DNA of 44,503 bases from a virus, in IMG/VR virus record IMGVR_UViG_3300009553_000039, positions 1 to 44,503 of that record; one strand, written 5' to 3'. The notes under the pieces are model-generated. The model did not search any database, was not told where the DNA came from, and was given only the letters and a program-made list of their open reading frames with translations. The translations under genes and the position numbers were made by a program. Shown here piece after piece: positions 12,975-19,356 of this stretch. Position 1 is the stretch's first letter. Each line of letters starts with the position of its first letter.

Positions 12975-13432
12975 GATACAACACTCCCGTTAGCGATACG
13001 ATCTTCGCCAAGCCTAGCTATCATCTGATCTTTTGTTTCAGTGTTAAGGTGTAAGTTATACACCATCCGTTGATACAATCGGTATGCCGTCATTGCTATA
13101 TCTAGGTTGGGATGTCTATTGCCTATTACTTCTAAAGCGTGCATGGCATGTGAGTACCAGTGCTGCGGTAAATGTCCAAACTCAGATGGCTTGAACGGTA
13201 AGGGTGGTTCGCTGCGAAAAAACGATCCTTCCTCGTAATCTACCTCGCGAGGATCAGCCGGATTCATAAAGCACCAGCGAATAAATGCTGTTAGCCGTCG
13301 CCCCGGAGAATACGCTACCCCTGTCTTAGTCCATGTTTTAGGTTCTGAATCACAACCCCTTACTGCGGTCAATAACGTTCCTTGCTCGCGAAGTGGTAGC
13401 TCCATAACCCAATCCTGTAATACGCTTTTCAT
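12971..13432 (-). CDS. Hypothetical protein
   Basis: 153 aa. Mixed alpha/beta with Trp/Arg-rich stretches (LTAFIRWCFMNPADPREVDY) and a C-terminal helix region (LDIAMTAYRLYQRMVYNLHL). No signature recognised. ATGA overlap with the upstream gene. Confidence 0.6.
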   Translation of the reverse strand: MKSVLQDWVMELPLREQGTLLTAVRGCDSEPKTWTKTGVAYSPGRRLTAFIRWCFMNPADPREVDYEEGSFFRSEPPLPFKPSEFGHLPQHWYSHAMHALEVIGNRHPNLDIAMTAYRLYQRMVYNLHLNTETKDQMIARLGEDRIANGSVVS

Positions 13433-13620
13433 GGCCGCATGTTCCTAAGCTGTGTTTCTACCTTGTGAATCCGTTTCTGTATCCGCACCATTTCAGGATG
13501 CTCTGGATCGCGATATGGCAACCATTCTTCATACAAAGCTTTTAACCCCTTAATCGTTTCGCTCTTAGTGAATACCCGTTCGTGATGGTTAATGTCGCGC
13601 ACTATACCAAGTGCGCCCAC
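13429..13620 (-). CDS. Hypothetical helical protein
   Basis: 63 aa. Two charged helices (FTKSETIKGLKALYEEWLPY and MVRIQKRIHKVETQLRNM) separated by a proline turn. Likely oligomeric or DNA-associated. Starts immediately after the nuclease-like gene stop. Confidence 0.55.
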   Translation of the reverse strand: MGALGIVRDINHHERVFTKSETIKGLKALYEEWLPYRDPEHPEMVRIQKRIHKVETQLRNMRP

Positions 13621-13989
13621 TTAGAGTACCGCCGCCTTTCCGTTCTCATCCTCGATGAGTTGTGTTATTCTCGGTGTCCAGACCTTGCGCTTACCTCGCG
13701 GGCCTTTCTTGGCCCATGAGTAAATATAAAAAGCCACTCCACAATGTATCCAGTTCATCACTGCTGGATTAGCGAGGCTTTTAGTTACCCGGCTGGAATG
13801 ATTCGATCCTGACGTAGATTGGATAGCCAGTAACATCGCGCCCTGCCTAACGAGAATATCAGCGCCCCATAAGTCTCGCCGAATTCCGCCGCCCGGATGT
13901 TTGGGCACTGGTATCCATTTCTCCACTGATTCTGCCGCTGCGTCTCGGTCGCGAAAAAACTTTAATGTCCTAGCCGTAGGCGATCTCAT
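13621..13989 (-). CDS. PD-(D/E)XK-type nuclease-like protein
   Basis: 122 aa. 'RRDLWGADILVRQGAMLLAIQSTSGSNHSSRVTKSL' has the order D...(hydrophobic strand)-I-Q-S-T-x(n)-R-x-x-K expected for a PD-(D/E)XK / VRR-NUC core, with D44 or D45 and Q55/S56 at the metal site. The usual E is Q here, so activity is not assured. It could process DNA ends or Holliday junctions next to the RecT-like gene. Confidence 0.6.
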   Translation of the reverse strand: MRSPTARTLKFFRDRDAAAESVEKWIPVPKHPGGGIRRDLWGADILVRQGAMLLAIQSTSGSNHSSRVTKSLANPAVMNWIHCGVAFYIYSWAKKGPRGKRKVWTPRITQLIEDENGKAAVL

Positions 13990-14096
13990 TTCTTAGCCTT
14001 TGGTTTTCGCCCTATTATGAGTAGCACTATAATGACAAGAGGGACATCAACGCACAGAAAAAACCAGTCTCGCGCCCAAACGATTCCAGCTATCAT
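13986..14096 (-). CDS. 36-aa single-pass membrane peptide
   Basis: ATG at 14096 and stop at 13986 each make ATGA overlaps with neighbours. Residues about 12-28 (FFLCVDVPLVIIVLLII) are a hydrophobic helix and the tail is basic (GRKPKAKK). The overlap geometry supports a real gene; function unknown. Confidence 0.6.
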   Translation of the reverse strand: MIAGIVWARDWFFLCVDVPLVIIVLLIIGRKPKAKK

Positions 14097-14302
14097 GCTT
14101 CACCTTTCCCTAGTGTTTGTTTCGGAATAACATGCGTACAGAATTGTTTGCCGTCGCGCCATTCAGTTATCTCGGTGCAGCCTTTAATTATCGCATACCG
14201 AATGGCTTGCTCGCGATCATGCCCTACTAACGACGCGGGTACACCGATCTCTGGTTTTAGATACCACGACTTATCTGCCATCTGTGTTAAATTGGCTTTC
14301 AT
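14093..14302 (-). CDS. Hypothetical protein
   Basis: 69 aa from ATG at 14302, overlapping the upstream stop. 'MADKSWYLKPEIGVPASLVGHDREQAIRYAIIKGC' then 'TEWRDGKQFCTHVIPKQTL'. Not recognised. Confidence 0.55.
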   Translation of the reverse strand: MKANLTQMADKSWYLKPEIGVPASLVGHDREQAIRYAIIKGCTEITEWRDGKQFCTHVIPKQTLGKGEA

Positions 14303-14511
14303 TTCACCTTCCCAACCCAAAACGTAGGCAGGATCATAGTTTTTTCATCATCTGGTATCGGCTCGCTATTGCGATACAGCCACTCGGCTAGGTTGGCGCG
14401 TAGATCGGCTAGCTCTTTTTTAAGTATCGCTGCGCTCTCAGACTGCGGAAGCATAGAGCGTATCGCTTCCTCTAGTTCCGGCTTCGTTAGGCGCTTTCCT
14501 TGGCTGCTCAC
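14299..14511 (-). CDS. Hypothetical helical protein
   Basis: 70 aa, start overlapping the RecT-like stop. Largely helical (LTKPELEEAIRSMLPQSE, ILKKELADLRANLAEWLYR). Possibly a small partner of the annealing protein, on position only. Confidence 0.55.
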   Translation of the reverse strand: MSSQGKRLTKPELEEAIRSMLPQSESAAILKKELADLRANLAEWLYRNSEPIPDDEKTMILPTFWVGKVK

Positions 14512-15920
14512 TTGCGCCTTGCTCGCTTTCTAGCTGGCTTAGATTTCTCCGGCGCTGGCTTAGATTCCTGCTCATACTTCGCCTTAAACATATTCCAGTT
14601 CACCGGGATACAGATGTCCAGCAGCACGTTTAGCGGCATATCATCCAGCGACTTCCACTGATCTACCCCCGGCATGTCGTGGTAGATATACTTAATGAGG
14701 TAGCTAACAGCTTGTTCCTCGGTTAACACCATGCCGTCTATTCGTTGGCGCAGATCGCTTATAGCTGCGGCCTTAGCGCCTATATCCTGAGCGGACGGGG
14801 ATTGATCCTGAGTTGCCGCACGGTCTTGTGAGGCTGCCTCAGTTTCTACGCCATGAGTTTCAGTATGCGCCGATTTTACTCCGTCTGGCTTTTGATCGCC
14901 GCCGCCCAAGCTATGTGCAAATTCAATTGCTTTCTTAAGTCGAATATCGTCCTCGCTGGATAATGGGCTTAGCTTCGGTATCCACTTGTTATACAGCCAT
15001 TCGACTACTTCCTTCGGCAACTCTCCAACTTTTTTACCAAGCATGTTGCCACCGGGTTTACCAAAATGCGCCACGCGATCCTTGTAGTTGCGTTCTGTTA
15101 CGTTAATCGGCCCGTAATCATTAACCTCGTGCGCTTCATAGGTTATACCGTCTGGTGTTTCCAGAGTAATAGCCTTACCATCTGTCTCGGTAAATGTCTC
15201 TCCCGTAGCGTTAGCCGTCGCCTCTCGCACGTTGCGCTCTATTATCTCTGCCTGTGGTCGCTGGTCGCCGTTCTCTGGCTCAAAATCGTGTATCTCATCC
15301 TCTGTGTAGATACCAGCTACAAGACCCGGATTCATCGCACGCACGCCTTCTGTGAGACATCGCGCGTGCAACATCTGCCGTGGGGATTGCCGCCAGTTCT
15401 TTTTCAGCTTCCAGTCGCCTTTCTCTGTGTCCCATGAACACGCTACGCGTTTCTCTACTGCATCCTTAAACGTCCTGATAATTGTAATCTCACCGGGTAG
15501 CTGTAACTCGGATGCATCTTGGTTGGCTTTCAGTTTTTTGTAACGCGCCACCGCGCCTTTGACTGCCGATGTCGAATCTTTTAACATCGCGTGCTTATTA
15601 CGCCAGAATGTAGCAGAGCATTCGGTATCATCGCGCACATGCCAGAGTATCGCGCCTTCGCGTTCAAACTCGCCCTGTAGTGCGTCCGCCCTATACGCGG
15701 GCTTGCCTTCGATCAAGTGATACCGTCGCAGCGCCATCACTGGATGGATGCCTTCGGCCTGACAGAGTAACATGAGCGCCATTGCCTGTGCTTCGCTCTT
15801 GATGCCAAACATACCGCTTTCAGCGATTGCCTTCGCCATTATCTGCATGTCAGCAAGTGCTACAGGATGCTCATGCCTGACTGTTACTTGTCGCCCCGGC
15901 TCTGTAGCTTCGCTACTCAT
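14508..15920 (-). CDS. RecT-family single-strand annealing protein
   Basis: 470 aa. N-terminal region carries the RecT-like pattern: 'iMAKAIAESGMFGIKSEAQAMALMLLCQAEGIHPVMALRRYHLIEGKPAYRADALQ...', then an acidic/Trp stretch, and 'W...SPRQMLHARCLTEGVRAMNP' ending the core (about residues 190-205). RecT proteins pair complementary ssDNA in phage recombination and replication. The C-terminal ~200 residues are polar and charged with a basic tail (KPARKRARRK). A DUF1351-like gene upstream and a nuclease-like gene downstream fit a recombination module. Confidence 0.8.
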   Translation of the reverse strand: MSSEATEPGRQVTVRHEHPVALADMQIMAKAIAESGMFGIKSEAQAMALMLLCQAEGIHPVMALRRYHLIEGKPAYRADALQGEFEREGAILWHVRDDTECSATFWRNKHAMLKDSTSAVKGAVARYKKLKANQDASELQLPGEITIIRTFKDAVEKRVACSWDTEKGDWKLKKNWRQSPRQMLHARCLTEGVRAMNPGLVAGIYTEDEIHDFEPENGDQRPQAEIIERNVREATANATGETFTETDGKAITLETPDGITYEAHEVNDYGPINVTERNYKDRVAHFGKPGGNMLGKKVGELPKEVVEWLYNKWIPKLSPLSSEDDIRLKKAIEFAHSLGGGDQKPDGVKSAHTETHGVETEAASQDRAATQDQSPSAQDIGAKAAAISDLRQRIDGMVLTEEQAVSYLIKYIYHDMPGVDQWKSLDDMPLNVLLDICIPVNWNMFKAKYEQESKPAPEKSKPARKRARRK

Positions 15921-16081
15921 ATCGATAACAGTTTCTTAAAGTTCACCGTCACCCTGCCATTGAAAACCCGTACCTTGTTAACGGTTTTTCTCGCGGCACG
16001 TCTCTTGGCTTCATATAGCCGATAACCTTTCTTGTTACGTGCCTGATATTGCCGCCATTGCTCTGGTGTGTATTGGCTCAT
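15917..16081 (-). CDS. Small basic protein
   Basis: 54 aa from ATG at 16081 (MSQYTPEQWRQYQARNKKGY), overlapping the upstream stop. Very basic (RRAARKTVNKVRVFNGRVTVNFKK), likely nucleic-acid binding. Unknown family. Confidence 0.55.
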   Translation of the reverse strand: MSQYTPEQWRQYQARNKKGYRLYEAKRRAARKTVNKVRVFNGRVTVNFKKLLSI

Positions 16082-16314
16082 CCTGTCTTTAGATGTAGTT
16101 GTTGCGCATCCCATTGAAGGTATGCGTCTTTTATTAAGCCTTTATTGATACATGACTTAAGACCTTCGTACACCGCTGGCTCTAGCGCGTCACATATCTT
16201 GCGATGCAACGCAGTTATTTCGGGCTTGTCATCGTGCCTGCCTGTCTGAAATACGCGCATCGCTACGAACACCCCGTTAGATGTTTCTCCACTTATCTGA
16301 ATTGATAACGTCAT
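16078..16314 (-). CDS. Hypothetical protein
   Basis: 78 aa. 'VFVAMRVFQTGRHDDKPEITALHRKICDALEPAVYEGLKSCINKGLI' is mixed alpha/beta. Located between the DUF1351-like gene and the small basic gene with overlaps on both sides. Unknown. Confidence 0.55.
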   Translation of the reverse strand: MTLSIQISGETSNGVFVAMRVFQTGRHDDKPEITALHRKICDALEPAVYEGLKSCINKGLIKDAYLQWDAQQLHLKTG

Positions 16315-17102
16315 CGTATGTGCGTCTTTGTTTCTTCGTACACCCTCAATCCCGCAGGCTGCACCAGCCGTCGATCATCGCTCTTGGAAAGTTCCTCTGG
16401 AAAGCGTGTCTTATGGAAACATCCGGCGCAATCCTCGCGGTTTAACTCATCCAGTATCCGCATGCGATCCAGCTTCAACGTCTCGGTATCCGCGTGCCAT
16501 TTCCAGAAGTCCGGCCAAGCCTGACAAAACACGATAGCGTCCAGCACTTGAAAGTTTATCTTGTTGCGCACTACAAGCCCCTTTGGTTTCTCGATGCCCG
16601 GCACTACCGCTAGCTCGGTACTCATTTCCAAATCTAGTGCCTGCGCCTCTAGCTTTTGTGCCTCGGCTTCCGTGTATTTATTGGTAGCGCTGGCGCGTAG
16701 GTTGGCTGCCTGCTGGCGCAACTTGGCGGCTAGCGATTCCTGACTATTGATTTTATCCTGCTCTGCCGCTCTCTCGCGTGCCAGCTTTTTCTGGTAGTGG
16801 TTGATAAGCCCTGACAATCGCCCATGCTGTTTTTCGACTTCTCGAATAAATCCATGCGCCGTATTATCGATCTCTCTACCCAGCGCGAGCACCGGCGCTT
16901 TGACTGTCTTGCGGGTTTGCTCCATACCGACTATAACAGCCTTAACCTCGCGAAGCGCCGCTACAGCCGCTATCTGCTGCGCTGGCGTTTCTACCTTAGC
17001 GATTGAGCTAGCCGCCTTTATCGCTTTGCGCTTTAATTCATACGCGTCCGGTGTTACTTCGATCTTCCCGGCAAAATCGCGTAATACTAATGGCGCATGC
17101 AT
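16311..17102 (-). CDS. DUF1351-like recombination-associated protein
   Basis: 263 aa from ATG at 17102, preceded by GGTGG 8 nt upstream (the GTG at 17117 would be 5 codons longer). Long helical region 'EVKAVIVGMEQTRKTVKAPVLALGREID...' and a coiled-coil (KINSQESLAAKLRQQAANLRASATNKYTEAEAQKLEAQAL), then a C-terminal domain with a possible C-x-x-C (CAGC). The layout resembles DUF1351 / Siphovirus Gp157-type proteins, often encoded next to RecT. It is the second gene of the early transcript. Confidence 0.65.
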   Translation of the reverse strand: MHAPLVLRDFAGKIEVTPDAYELKRKAIKAASSIAKVETPAQQIAAVAALREVKAVIVGMEQTRKTVKAPVLALGREIDNTAHGFIREVEKQHGRLSGLINHYQKKLARERAAEQDKINSQESLAAKLRQQAANLRASATNKYTEAEAQKLEAQALDLEMSTELAVVPGIEKPKGLVVRNKINFQVLDAIVFCQAWPDFWKWHADTETLKLDRMRILDELNREDCAGCFHKTRFPEELSKSDDRRLVQPAGLRVYEETKTHIR

Positions 17103-17106
17103 AGTT

Positions 17107-17421
17107 TCACCACCCACAGATAGTTGCTATCACTACCACCACTAAGATGATAACCCATATCCAAAACGCGATCCAGTCACAAGTCATGCCTCGCGTATCG
17201 ACATCGATACATTTTACCCTGCGTAGGGCGTGATTAAAGCGCGGATCGTTGGAAAGTGGCGCAGGCCTGTACCTAGCCTTGCGTTTCACTTTGACTTTTA
17301 CTACCCTTGGCGCGGGCTTAGGATCGCTTAGCGGGTACTCGTGAACAGAGATAGTTGGTGTGACTTGATCTCTGCGACGAAAGTATTGTGTTACTTTCTT
17401 ATACCAAGGACGGGATTCCAT
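17107..17421 (-). CDS. C-terminally anchored membrane protein
   Basis: 104 aa, ATG at 17421. Basic cytoplasmic part (KVKVKRKARYRPAPL), then CIDVDT encoded by a palindrome copy (17195-17210), and a C-terminal membrane helix (DWIAFWIWVIILVVVVIATI). First gene after the early promoter at 17447-17474. A GTG 9 nt after the -10 box begins a 12-codon ORF (17399-17437) that overlaps the start in another frame and might act as a leader peptide. Confidence 0.65.
   Translation of the reverse strand: MESRPWYKKVTQYFRRRDQVTPTISVHEYPLSDPKPAPRVVKVKVKRKARYRPAPLSNDPRFNHALRRVKCIDVDTRGMTCDWIAFWIWVIILVVVVIATICGW
17195..17210. repeat. 16-bp palindrome copy (GTATCGACATCGATAC)
   Basis: Exact copy, CA orientation, 88 bp before the end of the 104-aa membrane protein gene. 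Confidence 0.9.
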
Positions 17422-17446
17422 TGTTTCTCATGTTCACTTGTTTATG

Positions 17447-17474
17447 ACCTTAGCACAACTACAAGGTCTGTCAA
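17447..17474 (-). promoter_or_regulatory. Rightmost early promoter with operator
   Basis: Minus strand: TTGACA (best -35 match of the set), 16 bp, TAAGGT. Operator CTTGTAGTTGTGCTAA in the spacer. It starts the long left-half transcription unit. The first start codon is a GTG 9 nt away; the annotated ATG (17421) is 25 nt away. Confidence 0.8.
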
Positions 17475-17498
17475 ATTCGATTTTCTACGAGAACTAAC

Positions 17499-17526
17499 AG
17501 GGCGCTTTGGTTTCCCGAAGCGCCCT
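17499..17526 (-). terminator. Palindromic terminator candidate ending the late region
   Basis: Perfect 9-bp arms AGGGCGCTT / AAGCGCCCT with a 10-nt loop, 64 bp downstream of the HNH gene stop and 25 bp upstream of the early promoter. The stem is strong, but minus-strand bases after it are only T-moderate, so it may work with Rho or as a bidirectional insulator. Confidence 0.6.
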
Positions 17527-17589
17527 GCCGTGAGTGAACAGAGAAGTACGATGGCGTATCCTCTTAGTCTTGATAATCTACGTCGATAG

Positions 17590-17937
17590 CTACGGTTGTC
17601 TAGCCCTTTCTGAGATAATACGCATTACCTCGCACTTCATCGCAGTGCGCGGCATGGCTTCAAGTTTCTTGTGGCAGTTAAAGATACATGCTAGCACGGT
17701 TATATCTAACTGGTCGCCCCTAAGAAATCGGCGCTTGTCGTAATGTGCGAACGACAACCCGTAGTCACCCTGACAGCCCGGATACCCTACCTCGCAACGC
17801 GTTATCCCGGCCCGCTCAAATCGAACCTTCAGCTTGGCCCGCCGTCGCGTCCATTCGTTTGTACGCTTCCCGGCCCTAAGAGTGCTGTAACTCAAATTGA
17901 TATACGTCGCCGTTACGCACGATGCGGGCAGCGACAC
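17590..17937 (-). CDS. HNH-type endonuclease-like protein
   Basis: Up to 115 aa. A CEVGYPGC knuckle (about residues 48-55), 'SFAHYDKRRF' and 'LACIFNCHKKLE' fit an HNH fold, with C-x-x-C-like zinc residues and a terminal C-H-x-x-L-E. The start is uncertain: 17937 overlaps the lysin gene by 62 nt; TTG at 17895 would give 101 aa. In late phages HNH enzymes often assist terminase or are homing-type. Confidence 0.65.
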   Translation of the reverse strand: MSLPASCVTATYINLSYSTLRAGKRTNEWTRRRAKLKVRFERAGITRCEVGYPGCQGDYGLSFAHYDKRRFLRGDQLDITVLACIFNCHKKLEAMPRTAMKCEVMRIISERARQP

Positions 17938-18397
17938 CCGGCCAAATCCGATATAAAATTTCCTGTGTATCCAGTCCGCCGTTTCCGTTCTCTGGCGCTG
18001 GCAAACCTAACTCGCGTAGCGCCGCAGGACTTAACTCGCCAATCTTGGATGACGGCCCGCTGTCGCCTACCACGCAGCCAACAATCTTATCCTCGTATTC
18101 AGCCGTGCCCACGCATCCGCCGACGATTTCCGCAGTCATCTTAATCATCTGTGGCGGCACTACAATGTAAGGAATGATGTCGCCATTGATCGGTTTTCCT
18201 TTGTACGTCCAGCGCGTGCCCGGTTGACCGTATTTGTCTTTATTCCAGTATGGTGCGCCATCTACATCGTTATCTGCGTCACCAAACCAGAAATAACACG
18301 GCTTCCCGTTTAACATACGGCTATCATCCCGAATGATGTTAGCGTAATAAACGTACTGCGCGTTTTCCGCGCTACGATGAGTATAGATGAGTTTCAT
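17876..18397 (-). CDS. GH75 (chitosanase)-type lysin candidate
   Basis: 173 aa. 'YFWFGDADNDVDGAPYW' (acidic cluster D40-D46), 'IPYIVVPPQMI', 'GCVVGDSGPSSKIGELS' (GDSGP 111-115, KIGE 118-121) match the catalytic region I recall for glycoside hydrolase family 75 chitosanases and their bacterial relatives. It would hydrolyse a polysaccharide of the host envelope. It follows the holin-like gene immediately (TAAATG), giving a lysis cassette. No signal peptide, so it probably needs the holin. Confidence 0.75.
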   Translation of the reverse strand: MKLIYTHRSAENAQYVYYANIIRDDSRMLNGKPCYFWFGDADNDVDGAPYWNKDKYGQPGTRWTYKGKPINGDIIPYIVVPPQMIKMTAEIVGGCVGTAEYEDKIVGCVVGDSGPSSKIGELSPAALRELGLPAPENGNGGLDTQEILYRIWPGVAARIVRNGDVYQFELQHS

Positions 18398-18703
18398 TTA
18401 CTTTTTGGACACCGCCTGATTAGTTGTTACTACTGAAGCCGATTCCCGCTGGGACATCGGCGAGGCTACAGAACCATCTGCGGTTTGCTGCACTGTTCCA
18501 CCAGTTACGTTCTTGCTCTTAACTTGGTACGCGAATGTTCCGCCCGCCAGCACCGCGAGCAGCCCGCATATCCCCTGCACGGTTGATTCCCATGAATCCG
18601 GCAGAAACGATATTAACTTAGGATCGGCGGCTATCGCTATGGCGAGGGTAAAGATTGCTCCCGATACCGTTGTTGACCAATTCGCGCCAAGTAACTTATT
18701 CAT
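18398..18703 (-). CDS. Holin-like membrane protein
   Basis: 101 aa with two hydrophobic helices (about residues 13-25, TVSGAIFTLAIAIA, and 44-60, GICGLLAVLAGGTFAYQV) and a polar, charged C-terminal tail including 'KSKNVTGGT'. The pattern and position beside the lysin fit a class-II-like holin that opens the inner membrane. Confidence 0.7.
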   Translation of the reverse strand: MNKLLGANWSTTVSGAIFTLAIAIAADPKLISFLPDSWESTVQGICGLLAVLAGGTFAYQVKSKNVTGGTVQQTADGSVASPMSQRESASVVTTNQAVSKK

Positions 18704-18742
18704 ACTTAAATTAACGGTTGCATCGCAGCTATTGTCAAAACT

Positions 18743-19069
18743 TTAGTTCGGCCCGAACAGCCTGAATGGTTTAGGCTTTTGCTTGATATACCTTGTCCTA
18801 GTCTTGGTTTTTGTTATCACCCGTGGTGTTGCCGTAGGTCGCGCATCCTGAATAGCTATATTTTTATCGCGTTGGGATTCCGCCCGCTTCAGAATCGAAT
18901 TGGCGAGCGTGTTATCTATTTGTGTGAAGCCCTCGATTGAATGCTGTTGATGCTCGGTTAATGCCGTCAGGATGCTATTCTGGCTATCGTGTGAGCAATA
19001 TGTGTGAGCACACAAAATAACAAATATAAGCGTCATAATAACGCGGTTATAGCCGGATGTTCGCGTCAT
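18743..19069 (-). CDS. Membrane-anchored basic protein
   Basis: 108 aa. N-terminal hydrophobic segment (VIMTLIFVILCAHTYC, residues 10-25), a helical centre (LTEHQQHSIEGFTQIDNTLANSILKR) and a very basic tail. Start overlaps the upstream stop (ATGA at 19066-19069). Might be a spanin-like or antiholin component of the lysis group; unproven. Confidence 0.55.
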   Translation of the reverse strand: MTRTSGYNRVIMTLIFVILCAHTYCSHDSQNSILTALTEHQQHSIEGFTQIDNTLANSILKRAESQRDKNIAIQDARPTATPRVITKTKTRTRYIKQKPKPFRLFGPN

Positions 19070-19347
19070 TTCTTCGTCTCGATTGATCGCAGACGTTTTT
19101 CCTGATCGTCGTCGTGCTTATCCAAAGTTACAAGCACGTCATCGATGTGAGTTAGTGTAGCTGTTAGTTTAGTCCATTGCTCTATCTGCTTGCCTTGATC
19201 TTCCAGATATTTTTCTTTGGACACAAACTCAGACCTTAACCAAAAGATTATGCCGATAACAAACATCCGAAACAACCATACTAACAATTGACCCGTACCG
19301 TTTGCTAGGGCCTTCTTGACGCTCTCAACCTTCTGGATGTCAAGCAT
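19066..19347 (-). CDS. Membrane protein with coiled-coil tail
   Basis: 93 aa. One strong helix (residues 20-38, LLVWLFRMFVIGIIFWL), then a long charged coiled coil (YLEDQGKQIEQWTKLTATLTHIDDVLVTLDKHDDDQEKRL). Probable lysis-cassette component (i-spanin or antiholin-like), assigned by position and layout. Confidence 0.6.
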   Translation of the reverse strand: MLDIQKVESVKKALANGTGQLLVWLFRMFVIGIIFWLRSEFVSKEKYLEDQGKQIEQWTKLTATLTHIDDVLVTLDKHDDDQEKRLRSIETKK

Positions 19348-19356
19348 ATCGCCCTT

